30,000 bases of DNA from Halocaridina rubra (taxonomy: Eukaryota; Arthropoda; Malacostraca; Decapoda; Atyidae), in contig JAXCGZ010004419.1 in the NCBI GenBank assembly GCA_037179515.1, positions 12,501-42,500 on the forward strand, read 5' to 3'. Below the pieces are notes generated by a model. That model was not told the origin of the DNA. It saw only the letters and a list, made by a program, of their open reading frames with translations, and ran no database searches. Made by a program: the position numbers and the translations under genes. How positions within the stretch are numbered: the first letter of the stretch is position 1; every line of letters begins with the position of its first letter. This document shows, one piece after another, positions 1 to 9,405 of this stretch.

Positions 1-346
1 TATTTAGCGGACCTGCTATTTCTATAATGTCTGTTAATCTTAATTTTATCTACATTGATCTCAGATGGTTTCAACAACTTTGAAGAAACTGGGAGAAGAG
101 TACGTGTGCGTCTCCCTAGGCTTTTTTGAGCCGGACTGTATTCATCACTGTGAGACGGACAATTACGGTAGTCTAATATTGCCAAATATAAGGATCATTA
201 TTGCTTTCTATGGCTTTTCTGAGTATGGACTTTGCAGTTTTTACAGCGGATTCTGCCTGTCCATTAGACTGAGGATGTTTAGGGCTTGACGTACAATGTT
301 CTATATCCCACACTCTTATAAAATTCTGAAATATATCACTTGTAAA
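1..346 (-). pseudogene. Gypsy integrase, C-terminal part, broken
   Basis: Below the TAA stop at 347-349 the same minus-strand frame continues as integrase: it reads FTSDIF, then PQSNGQAES, where the E is in the position of the third catalytic acid of the D,D-35-E triad. A second stop follows near 185. A shift of frame then restores a recognisable tail with DYRN and GRRTRTLLPVSSKLLKP, running to base 1 without ending. The fragment therefore carries at least one nonsense codon and one frameshift. The family would normally use this part for strand transfer of the cDNA into the host chromosome. The protein continues beyond the window. Confidence 0.8.
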
Positions 347-1609
347 TTAAGTTCCACAGTCACTAACTAAGATGGAAGGAGTACCATACCTTGCAAAATG
401 TGCTTTTAGCTTACGTATAACAGTAGATGCTTTTATATCTTCTAACCTATCAATTTCCCAGAAATTACTGAAATAGTCTACTGTTACAAGATAAAACTGA
501 TTACTCAGTTCAAAAATATCTGTGCCAACTTTCTCCCATGGCCTATCAGACACTTCATGTGGCATAAGAGTTTCTTTCTGCTGAGATTTTTGAAATTTGC
601 AACAGATTTCACATTGAGAAATATGTTCTTTAATATCACCATTCATACCAGGCCAATATACACACTCACGAGCCCTTCGTAGACAACTTTCTACGCCAAT
701 GTGACAAGAGTGAATAGCCTGTTTAATATCTTCCCTCAAATTGGCAGGAATCACAACTCTATCACCTTTAAATACAAGTCCATTCTGTATAGATAGTTCA
801 TCTCTAATATGATAATAAGGCAAAACAGTTATAGGTACATTACATTTATACTCTGGCCACCCATTTGTTATCATATTTGTCACTTCAAGCAAAATTTCAT
901 CACTGGCCACAGCATCACGAATTTTCTTTAACCTGTCTTCCCTAATAGGCAAATAAGATACAACATTAACATATTCAAAATCATTACCATTTTCAGTTTT
1001 ACTAAGAAATGATCGAGACAGCAAATCTGCTATATGCATGTTCTTACCAGCAGTATGCTTAAGTTCAATATTGTATTGTTGTGCAGTCAATAACATGCCT
1101 TGTAGCCTCTTTGGTGCTCTATCTAATGGTTTCAAGATTATACTCTGAAGTGGTTTATGATCAGTTATAACCAAAGTATGTTGTCCAAAAGTGTACTGAT
1201 GGAATTTCTTTAAAGCAAACACAATAGCCAGCATTTCTTTCTCTATCTGAGCATACCTTGTTTCCGTGTCAGTTAGAGCTCTGCTTGCATAAGACAACGG
1301 TTTACCACCTTGCATTAGAACTGCACCAAGTCCACATTTGCTAGCATCACACTGTATAACTAACTGTTTATTTTGATCATAATAAGCAAGAATTGGAGTC
1401 TTAGTGATGCAACACTTAATTTTCTCTAAAGCTCTAGCCTGTTCATCACCCCAACACCATTCTTTGTCTTTACGTAAAAGTTGTCGTATGGGCACCATCA
1501 GGTCAGAGAGTCTAGGCATGAATTTTGACAAATAGTTTATCATTCCACTAAAACATTGAATCTCAGTGACATTAGTTGGAGCTTTCATCATTTTCTGCTG
1601 CAAAATCAC
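347..1609 (-). pseudogene. Gypsy pol fragment: end of RT, RNase H, integrase N-terminal half
   Basis: About 420 codons are open on the minus strand. Residues 9-55 are the RT thumb/connection (APTNVTEIQ, GMINYLSKF). Residues 60-200 are RNase H, with candidate acidic residues in CDASKCGLGAVL, QIEKEMLAIVFA, ITDHKPL and IADLLSRS. Residues 285-335 are the integrase zinc module (IHSCHIGVES ... YWPGM ... CEIC). The core follows with GTDIFEL and ends at LVSDCGT, where the usual asparagine after the second catalytic D is C and the next residue is a stop. The apparent start at 1609 is not a real initiation site; it is the point where a deletion joined gag to the RT tail. The overall type resembles the K02A2.6-like gypsy polyproteins common in invertebrates and fish. 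Confidence 0.9.
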
Positions 1610-2009
1610 AATCCTTAATCATAGTTTTTATTCTAGTAATAAATTCATCCAGGTTCTCATCAGCTTTCTGAGTACAGCATCTAAACCTATATCTTGATGC
1701 TATTATTAGCTTCCTAGGGGCAAAATGCTCATCTAGCTTCTGTAATACCACGTTTAAGTCCTTGCTAGGGTCATCACGAGATCCACTCTCCCCTACAATA
1801 ACGGGACCAAACTCTATAGCATTATACACTCGAAGCAGTTCGTCACCCCCATGGGTCAAAAGTAATGCTACCTTCACTTCACTTGGCTTATCATTTAAAC
1901 CCGCTGCCAGTATATACAGCTCGAATTTTTGACGAAAAAATCGCCAATCTTGCTCACTTTCGCTCTTTAATGCGAATTTATCTGGAGGGGCTAGATTAGC
2001 TGTCGCCAT
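1572..2009 (-). pseudogene. Gypsy gag-like N-terminal fragment
   Basis: A 145-codon minus-strand frame starts at ATG 2009 with MATANLAPPDKF, then KSESEQDWRFFRQKFELY and a region ending in LDEFITRIKTMIKDCDF. That order, W..F...FE.Y followed by a helical LDEFI.R segment, is typical of gag-like capsid regions in K02A2.6-type gypsy elements. No CCHC knuckle is present: the frame breaks at about 1600, where the RT tail begins in another frame. The start is supported by the primer-binding site about 100 bp upstream. The last residues overlap the pol fragment out of frame and are probably not gag sequence. Confidence 0.75.
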
Positions 2010-2111
2010 GTCGGTCGGTAGTCTTATTTACTTAATCAAACAGAAAGATCCTGGATAATACGTAATGCCTTATATTCAAAATGAACAGCAAATCATACTT
2101 AGTCTATTGAG

Positions 2112-2122
2112 CGCTGCCACCA
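2112..2122 (-). promoter_or_regulatory. Retrotransposon primer-binding site, tRNA-Leu type
   Basis: The minus strand reads TGGTGGCAGCG directly after ...AAACA, the form expected where an LTR ending in CA meets its primer site. The complement, CGCTGCCACCA, equals the 3' end of eukaryotic tRNA-Leu(AAG) plus CCA as I know that sequence (11 of 11; the next base differs). The tRNA identity is recalled, not searched. Confidence 0.6.
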
Positions 2123-2270
2123 TGTTTGATGCTCCTTAAATTTGGAGATATTTATAGATAAATGAGGCACAATAATATAGGAGACTGAAAGGGCATTATG
2201 AACAGTTCTTGTCTGCCCCCTAGTGGGCATCTTTATTACTTTCAATGTAAACAAAACATGGATGCGTTCA
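2123..2270 (-). repeat. Gypsy 5' LTR fragment (outer end uncertain)
   Basis: The inner LTR boundary is placed at 2123/2124, where the minus strand ends in CA just before the primer site. The outer boundary is not visible, because no second LTR copy lies in the window to compare. The segment is non-coding and contains the palindrome TGCCCCCTAGTGGGCA at 2214-2229. By 2289 the sequence has become Tigger-element leader repeat. Confidence 0.5.
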
Positions 2271-2299
2271 TTAACAAAATAACAATTATATCAAATATT

Positions 2300-2426
2300 G
2301 TAACATTATTATACAATAAATAAGAATAAAAGCATATAAAATCTGATTAAAATATGTACAGTAGTTCCAATATCTACCGTTAGGTGTCGTCACTCGTCAT
2401 AATAATAATAGCAATAATAATAATAG

Positions 2427-2462
<36 letters not shown>

Positions 2463-2690
2463 GTCTAAGAATACGAATAAGAATAAGAATGCAGCAGGCA
2501 TTTGCATTTATCGAAAAGGACTTTCTTTGTTCAAGGATATGGAGCCCATTGCTATAAATAAAAACAAAAGCACATAAACTCATGTTATTGTACAATAAAT
2601 AAGAATAAAAGCATATAAAATCTTATTAAAATACGTACAGTAGTTCCAATATCCACCGTTAGGCATCGTCACTCGTCATTCCAGCAAAAC
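2300..2690 (+). repeat. A-family leader tandem repeat (two units with AAT tract)
   Basis: Units starting with the motif GTACAATAAATAAGAATAAA (about 2310 and 2588) share CAGTAGTTCCAATATC and CGTTAGG(T/C)(G/A)TCGTCACTCGTCAT. The first unit carries an imperfect (AAT)n tract at 2399-2460 and a GAATAAGAATAAGAATGCAG stretch. Unit length is about 275 bp. The same units occur at 12740, 13027 and 13280 in A2. Confidence 0.8.
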
Positions 2691-2794
2691 CGCTATTGTT
2701 TTGAATTGATTAGTTTATGCATAGTATATGTCTTTTTATCGGCTACTCTCATTCTTATTCATTTGTGACCTTATATTTTGCCCCCATGGCACCT

Positions 2795-3460
2795 AATTGA
2801 AAAAAAGCATTAAGAACAAACAGCAAAGTTCTTTTTTATATAATATTGCCAGGGAAATAGCGTGTGAGGGTGCATCAGCTGATATGGAAGTAGCCATACG
2901 TTTGCCGATAGAGGTTCGTTCATAGGCTGCCATGTACAGGGAAATTTCCTTTTTTTTAGGGATATTCAGGTGGGTACGGGGAAGCAGGGAAGAAATTTTA
3001 AAATTCACTAAAACTAAAATCTAGGGAAAATCCAAAAAAGAAAGAGGGAAAATCTATGGAAATGCTGGAGAACTAGCTATTATTATTCTAATTCTTTATA
3101 TTTTTACTCTGTGTGGTAATTGAGATGAAGAAATTGAAATGTATATAGCCTTGTATATATATCTATAACGGGGATATTTTGAGTCAAATAGGGAAATTTT
3201 CTAAGCGAATCTAGGGAATTTTTGACAGCATGACCTGGAAGCACTGGTTCGTTCTCCTGCATCCTACTCCTCTTCTACTGCTTAATGCAATCGGATATGA
3301 TGAAGAAAACTGAATAAAAGCATTAAGAACAAACAGCAAAGTTATTTTTAATATAATATTGTTAGGGAAATAGCATGTGAGGGTGCATCAGCTGAATGGG
3401 AAGAGTGACTAAACGTATGCAGCCTCTTCCTATCTGCCACCATCAGTGTTGCCAGAATAC
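2795..3460 (+). repeat. Diverged 180-bp-type repeat inside A1
   Basis: Blocks at 2805-2925 and 3235-3450 share GCATTAAGAACAAACAGCAA, ATATAATATT, AGGGAAATAGC and GAGGGTGCATCAGCTGA. These are the building blocks of the tandem array in element D at 11530-12170. An unrelated AT-rich 300-bp spacer (2930-3230) separates the blocks. Confidence 0.7.
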
Positions 3461-3591
3461 ATAAATGAGAGAAATGATAAATATAAAAAACATACATGTA
3501 AGCTGTTATTTCAAGTGTCTTAAAGATGAAGTACATTTTTATTTAAATTACAGTACAGTACTACCATCTTGTAATTAATATATATCTTAAA

Positions 3592-3969
3592 GTGTGCCAT
3601 ACATTTGAAAATAAAAACATTCGCTTTATCTGGCAACACTGGCCACCATGCAAGCCTGTTGCCAACTTCATAATAGAGTTCATTAGTTTACTGTACATAA
3701 ATTTAAAAATAAAGATACTTCCTGCCCAGCGTGTGAAACAATGGGAAGAGAGCCTAAAACATTTTCTACTATTTTGTGAAGCATATGCACAAATAAGAAT
3801 AGAATATAGTTTTTTAGCACAACCATATATAGAAAAGAAAATTGAAATAATTGCTAATATATTGTTATTTAGATATTTTAGTGAAAAAGATTTCAAAGAA
3901 AGAAAAAAATTTATAAAAAGAATTTGTAGAAAAAGAAAGCAAATAATAAAAACTGCACAAACAATTTAG
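3592..3969 (+). CDS. Unrecognised 125-codon open frame in A1
   Basis: The frame runs from an ATG at 3592 to a TAG at 3967. It encodes a hydrophobic N-terminal half and a strongly basic C-terminus (KERKKFIKRICRKRKQ). I do not recognise it. It sits in the body of A1 just before the right terminus, where an A-type transposase would end, but shows no DDE or CENP-B-like motif. The composition is AT-rich like its surroundings. It may be a chance frame, or part of a gene carried by the element. Confidence 0.2.
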   Translation: MCHTFENKNIRFIWQHWPPCKPVANFIIEFISLLYINLKIKILPAQRVKQWEESLKHFLLFCEAYAQIRIEYSFLAQPYIEKKIEIIANILLFRYFSEKDFKERKKFIKRICRKRKQIIKTAQTI

Positions 3970-4143
3970 TAATGCAAAACCGAGACTTGGGAGCCGATGC
4001 AAAAGGCATATTCCACCCAACTATACTACTACTACAGTAAATCTGTATATCTAGGCTAGCCTAGAGACAAGCTAATTCGATTTAAGTCGTTTTTTGACTT
4101 GAGTCATCTCTCCTGGAACCAATTAACGACGTTAGGTGAGGTA

Positions 4144-4146
<3 letters not shown>

Positions 4147-4234
<88 letters not shown>
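4147..4234. repeat. (TA)n microsatellite between A1 and E1
   Basis: A perfect alternating AT tract of about 88 bp. The left neighbour is the right terminus of A1, and the right neighbour is the left terminus of E1 (TACGGTAATCCCTCG). Confidence 0.97.
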
Positions 4235-4237
<3 letters not shown>

Positions 4238-4238
<1 letters not shown>

Positions 4239-4515
4239 GGTAATCCCTCGTTATTTCGCGGTTCACCTATCGCGAATTCAGTGCATCGCGGATTTAAAAA
4301 AAAAAAAAAACAATTGACTATGACACCAGGACGGGCCAAAAAATTATAAAATAAAACAGCCTTTATCATGCAGTAAAGAGAAACAGTTGGAGAGTGTAAT
4401 GACCTGTCAGATGTGAAGGAATTATAAAAGATGTGTAATGAATATCCAGTTCTCTGCTGGGTTTTAATATAACTGCATGACTTTCATGATGTCTATTCCA
4501 ATAATTCTCCTTAGA

Positions 4516-4557
<42 letters not shown>

Positions 4558-4598
4558 TGGCAACAATAATATTTCTTTGATGATGATTGTAGAGATTC

Positions 4599-4636
<38 letters not shown>

Positions 4637-4651
4637 GTATTATTATTATCA

Positions 4652-4706
<55 letters not shown>

Positions 4707-6437
4707 GGTCTCTTCATTGTTTGTACATCTGTTGGTTTATTTACTTTAATAACTGTGTACAGTGCCCCTCCCTAGTTGGATGGGACAAAGAGTGTGTGGT
4801 GGGTTGGGTAGAATAGAATTTTAGAGAGAGAGAGAGAGAGAAAAAAAAAATCTTTAACTCTTGTTCATTCAACCAAAACTTCATTATTTATTGTAAAAAT
4901 AATGGTTTAAGTGCAAATTCATAATAATAATAATGATAATAATCTCCACAATCAATATCAAAGGAAAATTATTGTTGTCAATAATAATAATAATAATAAT
5001 AATAATTAGATCTAAGGAGAATTTTTGGAATAGACATCATTAAAGTAATGCAGAGGTACCGTATATTTTGGTGTATAAGTCGATGTTTTAGCCCCCAAAA
5101 ATCAGCCCAAAATTGAGGGTCGACTTATATAACAATCACAAAAAGCAAACCTTGAAATCTTGTGACATATTGGTGCAGGAAATCAGGCCTAACCTTAGGC
5201 TAATACCGACGACAGCCTCGGTGCGGTAACTATCGATGTAAATACATGTAGCTACTAATGTAAATACTTGTATTTTAATCTATTCACATTCTGATTCGAC
5301 ACTAATAATGTAATAGAGCTACCATTACCTTAAAATTCCACAAAATGCTATTAATCAAAGGAAAAAGACCATAACAATGTAAACATCATGCAGCCATTTG
5401 TAAAATTTCCGATCAGCTGATCGCTGACGAAACAAAACAATTTACGGTATAAGCGCTTTCACACCAACCCATTTTTGACCCCAGAAATGTTAAATAACAA
5501 CATCTAGGATAACATCAGATCTTTATTTCTCACTAAAATAAATTACAATAAAAAGTATGCAATATGTTTTATTCATATAAAAACCTTCAAAATTGCTACA
5601 ATCAGACTGAATTAGAGAGAAAACGAAGTGAAAGTATATGAGTATGCAAACTACCAACAGAAGCTGTTTGATGAGGTAGTACGGTAGTTGTGCTTAGAAG
5701 AGGAAGAAGGCGGGGGCTGTTAGTTGCTATAATGAGCTTGTCAGCTGCTTGGAACGTTTCGAATAATTCACCCATATGAACACGCTTTTGTTTACGTTAC
5801 GATCGTGCGGAGAAATGAATCTATTTCGTCAGTTTTATAGAGATTTATATTAATACTACCTTATATATTATTTCATATTGTAAGTAGAACAACGTTTGTA
5901 ATAACATACCGGTAGTCTTTAATTAATGCCCGGTGTTTTATATGTGGTAACTTTTACACTGCTGCTTAGGCTAGCCTATAACTTAGGCGAGTTTCGTATT
6001 TCAACTTTTACACTGCTGCTTAGGCTAGCCGATAATTTACAGTAGGCGAGTTCTGTATTTTAGAGGTCGACCTATACCTCAGATATTAGCAAAAGTCATA
6101 AAAAAAATTACTCTCATTTTTGGGTCGACTTATCTGTAGGCCGACTTATACACCAAAATATACGATATATTAAAACCCAGCAGAGAATTGGATATTCATT
6201 ACAAAGCTTTTATAATCCCTTCACATCTGACAGGTCATTACAATCTCCATCTCTGTTTCTCTTTACAGCCTGATACAGGCTGTTTTATTTTATCATTTTT
6301 TGGCCCGTCCTGGTGTCATAATCATTTTTAAAAAAGAAATTTTTTTTTTTTTTTTATAGGGTGCTTTTACTTCGCGGCAATTCACCTATCGCGGCTGGTC
6401 CAGGAACCGAACCCCCGCGATAAACGAGGGGTTACTG
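4238..6437 (+). mobile_element. Fold-back Tigger-like element E1 (alpha ends), with nested insertion
   Basis: The left end is CGGTAATCCCTCG ... TTCACCTATCGCG. The right end is the inverse, ...GATAAACGAGGGGTTACTG at 6437. Both ends touch TA. Inside, left-arm sequence (GACACCAGGACGGGCC, GACCTGTCAGATGTGAAGG, ATGAATATCCAGTTCTCTGC) returns inverted in the right arm at 6175-6330, so a single strand could fold into a long hairpin. The arms carry (ATT)n tracts at 4517-4556, 4600-4705, 4922-4942 and 4981-5007, and a (GA)n tract at 4823-4841. There is no coding capacity. A separate TIR element is inserted at 5059-6165. Confidence 0.85.
5059..6165 (+). mobile_element. Nested 1.1-kb TIR element inside E1 (TA duplication)
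   Basis: The ends are (C)CGTATATTTTGGTGTATAAG and its inverse CTTATACACCAAAATATACG(A), flanked by TA (5057-5058 and 6166-6167). The uninterrupted target is visible at 21236-21250 in E3 (GAGGTATATTAAAACC), so the insertion is precise. GTCGACTTATA repeats near both ends. A 55-60-bp direct duplication lies at 5949-6061 (TTTTACACTGCTGCTTAGGC in both copies). The middle, about 5130-5930, holds no open frame I can support. TA target use fits the Tc1/mariner/pogo class, but the internal family is not identified. Confidence 0.8.
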
Positions 6438-6438
6438 T

Positions 6439-6569
<131 letters not shown>

Positions 6570-6645
6570 AAATAAACTGTTATATCACAGCACAATATGA
6601 AGCAAAAAAAAGGCCCATAAATAAAACACAAAAAGAAGCGAAGAT

Positions 6646-6686
6646 GTACTATATATTACGACTGGACTCCAGTCCTCTTCAGGTAC
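6646..6686 (-). other. Hammerhead-like hairpin in Penelope 3' UTR (inverted copy)
   Basis: This is the same 41-nt block as at 9308-9348, on the other strand: GTAC, CTGAAGA, hairpin GGACTGGAGTCC, AGTC, then GTAC. See the plus-copy entry for the interpretation and its limits. Confidence 0.35.
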
Positions 6687-6733
6687 AAATGAATTGATGA
6701 ATACAAAGCTCTGGATAAAGGTGGGGAGAGATG

Positions 6734-7199
6734 CTAGCTACGATTCCCAGGAGGATTCACGATGGGATTATCTTCAAATCTCAGGTCAGGTGGACGGTCA
6801 TTTGGCATAATCTTCTTAATGAGGTCTTTTAATAATGCTTCATCCACAACGTCAGATCTCCACTGTCCATTTGATAAATTTAAGGTTTCGGATTTTTCTA
6901 TAATGGCTGCTTCAAGTATCTTTCTCCTATATTGGTAATTACCCTTATATAGCAATGAGGACTCACTCCAATTAATATGGTGACCAGTATCTTGCATATG
7001 CACAAATAAAGCAGAACTTTCAACACCATATCGCACTGCTCTTTTATGCTCAGAAATTCTCTGGCCTAGCGAACGACCAGTTTGACCTATGTAAGATTTA
7101 TTGCAGGAACAGCAATCAATTTTATAAATCCCTGCTTCTAAAGCTTTTTTATTTTGATATACGTTAATAAGTGAAGAACCAATTGTTTTGGGATAATTA
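6734..7199 (-). pseudogene. Penelope-like GIY-YIG endonuclease, inverted 5'-truncated copy
   Basis: From the junction at about 7199 the minus strand is open to the TAG at 6734-6736, about 155 codons. It includes the intact pair GIY (in LEAGIYKIDCC) and YIG (in SYIGQTG), the RISEHKR arginine segment, paired histidines in FVHMQDTGHHINW and a Glu-bearing ILEAAIIEK. The two close cysteines plus the downstream histidines fit the CCHH zinc motif of Penelope endonucleases. Against the plus copy about five of the last 100 residues differ (Y/F, Q/R, E/A and Y/C among them), so the two copies are recent relatives. No RT precedes it, hence it is a fragment although the domain itself is unbroken. Confidence 0.85.
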
Positions 7200-8705
7200 A
7201 ATATCCTAAACAGGAAATTACAGATACTTATTAACAGTAGTACTTGGAATAATCTAATAACTCATAATAATGTTATGAACCTATCGTCACAACCCCTTAC
7301 CGTTAATCAACATCATGTACAGAATCTTGGTTTATCCTTTGCTCTCAAACCTGACCAAACGAATAATATAGATTTCATAGTAGGTTTTGATAAATTTTTC
7401 TCTAACCAGAACTTCCAAAAGAATAAAATGTGTCTCAAGGGGATTCTGCTGAATACATTATTAGAACAAAATCAAAATGTCCACTTCCTAGAAGATTTCT
7501 GATCGCTATTGAGTCATTGCGCAAACTTGAGAATGTTATCATAACCATATCGGACAAAGACGGAAAAATTCTTCTTCTTGATAAGGATTCATATATTGAT
7601 AAAGCCATGGAACTTCTTAATGATGAAAACACCTATGAGAAATTAGTTAAAGATCCCCTGAACACCATATCTGCAGAGTTCTATAAATCCGTTCACAGAA
7701 TTGGTAAAAACAAGAAGAATATTGAATTGCTTGAATCATATAGTCACCAATCCCTCCCTTCCCTACTTCTATAGTCTTCCTAAAACTCACAAGACGGCAT
7801 TCCTTTATGCCCTATAATATCATGCAAGGGTTCTTTCATATATAAGATTTCCAAGTGGCTGGCAAGTCTGCTTTCCCCCTTCTTGGGATCATTTTCTTCA
7901 TCTCATCTTAAACATTCTGAAGATTTTATTAAAAAATTTAATAACTCAAATATTCCCTTAAGTAATGTAAAGCTCCTTAGTTTAGACGTAGAATTTTTGT
8001 TCATTAAAGTTCCAGTAGATGATGTTTTACAGTTCCTTAGCGTTAAACTGATTCCCTTTGCCGAGCATTTTCCACTAGGTCTTGAAAAAACCATAGATTT
8101 ACTTAAGTTATGCATCACTAATAATGTATTTTCCTTTAATGGTAGTTTTTACAAGCAAAAATTTGGTTGTAGTATGGGAAGCCCCTTGTCCCCCCCTCTG
8201 GCCAACTTGTATATGGAGTTTTTTGAGACAGAGATTCTAGTCAGTATTAAGCCCAAAGAAATGATATGGTTGCGATATGTAGATGATATATTTTCATATT
8301 GGGACTACCGTTGGGGGAGAATTTGACACATTTTTTAATAAACTTAATGATTTAGTCCCTAGCATCAAGTTTAAAACCGAATGGGAATCAGAGGGCAAGC
8401 TACCATTTCTGGATGTCTTAGTTATGAGAGAACCCAATAAATACTCATTTACTGTCTATAGGAAGAAAACTTTCTCTGTCTCTTATATACACTTTCTAAG
8501 TTATCATGCTTTGTCTGTAAAAACTGGTGTTGATTGCAATCTTTTCCTAAGAGGTCTTAGAGTGTGTTCCACTCATCATTTGAAATATGAATTCAAATTA
8601 ATCCGCCAACAATTAGAAAGTCTCCTGTATCCCGAGTATATAATCGAAAAAGCAATTAACAAAGCAAACAAAATATTTTATAATGGGCCGACCGAACAGC
8701 CATAA
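7200..8705 (+). pseudogene. Penelope-like reverse transcriptase, several frameshifts
   Basis: N-terminal sequence is open at 7275-7502, shifts frame at about 7434-7500, and continues to 7774. The LPKTHK motif before the finger region (about 7776) is followed by scrambled frames to about 7883. The palm is clear: SLDVEFLFIKVP at about 7978 (first catalytic D), GCSMGSPLSPPLANLYM at about 8167, and RYVDDIF, with YVDD at 8276-8287 (catalytic pair). A frameshift just after YVDD moves the reading to a frame open from 8283 to a TAA at 8703-8705, which carries LPFLDVLV and the thumb-like C-terminal part. LPK.HK plus a downstream GIY-YIG domain is diagnostic of Penelope-like elements. At least three frameshifts and one stop make it non-functional. 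Confidence 0.87.
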
Positions 8706-9260
8706 ATAAACTTTACTAATACAATTAAAATACCCTATTTAGAAAATATTAAAATTCTTAGTGATCAATTAGGCAGAAGTAATCCTTTCATGTTTAATTA
8801 TCCCAAAACAATTGGTTCTTCACTTATTAACGTATATCAAAATAAAAAAGCTTTAGAAGCAGGGATGTATAAAATTGATTGCTGTTCCTGCAATAAATCT
8901 TACATAGGTCAAACTGGTCATTCGCTAGGCCAGAGAATTTCTGAGCATAAAAGAACAGTGCGATTTGGTGTTGAAAGTTCTGCTTTGTTTGTGCATATGC
9001 GAGATACTGGTCACCATATTAATTGGAGTGCGTCCTCATTGCTATATAAGGGTAATTGCCAATATAGGAGAAAGATACTTGAAGCAGCCATTATAGAAAA
9101 ATCCGAAACCTTAAATTTATCAAATGGACAGTGGAGGTCTGACGTTGTGGATGAAGCATTATTAAAAGACCTCATTAAGAAGATTATGCCAAATGACCGT
9201 CCACCTGACCTGAGGTTTGAAGATAATCCCATCGTGAATCCTCCTGGGAATCGTAGCTAG
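8706..9260 (+). pseudogene. Penelope-like GIY-YIG endonuclease, plus copy
   Basis: This continues the RT frame after the TAA at 8703. The motif-bearing part starts near 8790. Here the first motif reads GMY instead of GIY (LEAGMYKIDCC), then YIGQTG, RISEHKR, HM..TGHH and ILEAAIIEK with the candidate catalytic Glu, ending NPPGNRS at 9260. In Penelope-like elements this single-strand nuclease makes the target nick used to prime reverse transcription. Position and frame show it was one polyprotein with the RT. It is open over the whole domain, but separated from RT by a stop. Confidence 0.88.
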
Positions 9261-9307
9261 CATCTCTCCCCACCTTTATCCAGAGCTTTGTATTTATCAA
9301 GTCATTT

Positions 9308-9348
9308 GTACCTGAAGAGGACTGGAGTCCAGTCGTAATATATAGTAC
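9308..9348 (+). other. Hammerhead-ribozyme-like hairpin in Penelope 3' UTR
   Basis: GTAC-CTGAAGA-GGACTGGAGTCC-AGTC-GTAA...GTAC. CTGAAGA fits the CUGANGA half of a hammerhead core, GGACTGGAGTCC forms a stem II, and GTC would be the cleavage triplet, with GTAC blocks able to pair around it. The conserved GAAA that should follow stem II is absent. Penelope-like elements are known to encode hammerheads, so a degenerate one is plausible, but as written it should not cleave. Confidence 0.35.
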
Positions 9349-9394
9349 ATCTTCGCTTCTTTTTGTGTTTTATTTATGAACCTTTTCTTGCTTC

Positions 9395-9405
9395 ATATAT
9401 ATATA
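9395..9405. repeat. Short (TA)n between the Penelope pair and E2
   Basis: Eleven bases of alternating AT joining the Penelope 3' end (...TTGCTTC) to the left end of E2 (CAGTGTTACCCCGG). Confidence 0.9.

Larger units (their letters stand above)
1..2270 (-). mobile_element. Ty3/gypsy LTR retrotransposon, degenerate and internally deleted, cut by the left window edge
   Basis: Reading the minus strand from about 2270 down to 1, I find an LTR fragment, a primer-binding site (2112-2122), a gag-like start (ATG at 2009), an abrupt jump into the end of reverse transcriptase, RNase H, the integrase zinc module, the integrase core and the integrase C-terminal part, which leaves the window at base 1. 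RNase H followed by integrase is the Ty3/gypsy gene order. Protease and most of reverse transcriptase are missing, so the copy cannot be autonomous. The right boundary lies near 2270-2289, where the leader repeats of a Tigger-like element begin already truncated. That suggests the retroelement inserted into, or deleted the left end of, that element. The 3' LTR would lie outside the window. Confidence 0.88.
2289..4146 (+). mobile_element. Tigger-like element A1, non-autonomous, left end missing
   Basis: 2289-2790 matches the leader of element A2 (13030-13495) up to and including the transposase start ATGGCACCTAA, after which A1 diverges at once (2786-2800). The right end, 4085-4146, matches the right end of A2: CTGGAACCAATTAACGACG then TTAGGTGAGGTAT, abutting a (TA)n tract. 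The body between is 180-bp-type tandem repeat plus an unassigned AT-rich segment, with no transposase. A1 is therefore a derivative that kept the leader and right terminus of an autonomous A-type element. The left terminus is absent, apparently cut by the gypsy element. Confidence 0.75.

Noticed and set aside
65..289. Plus-strand 74-codon frame at the left edge
   Set aside because: The opposite strand here is clear gypsy integrase; this is its shadow.
4099..4369. Open frames of Tyr-Ile repeats across the TA tracts here and at 6382, 10925, 12391, 14690, 16446, 26464 and 29679
   Set aside because: These are translations of microsatellite DNA with no coding support.
5410..5423. Perfect palindrome CGATCAGCTGATCG
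   Set aside because: A single short palindrome in non-coding transposon interior, with no partner or context to support a function.
9011..9232. Minus-strand frame opposite the Penelope endonuclease
   Set aside because: Shadow of the GIY-YIG frame.
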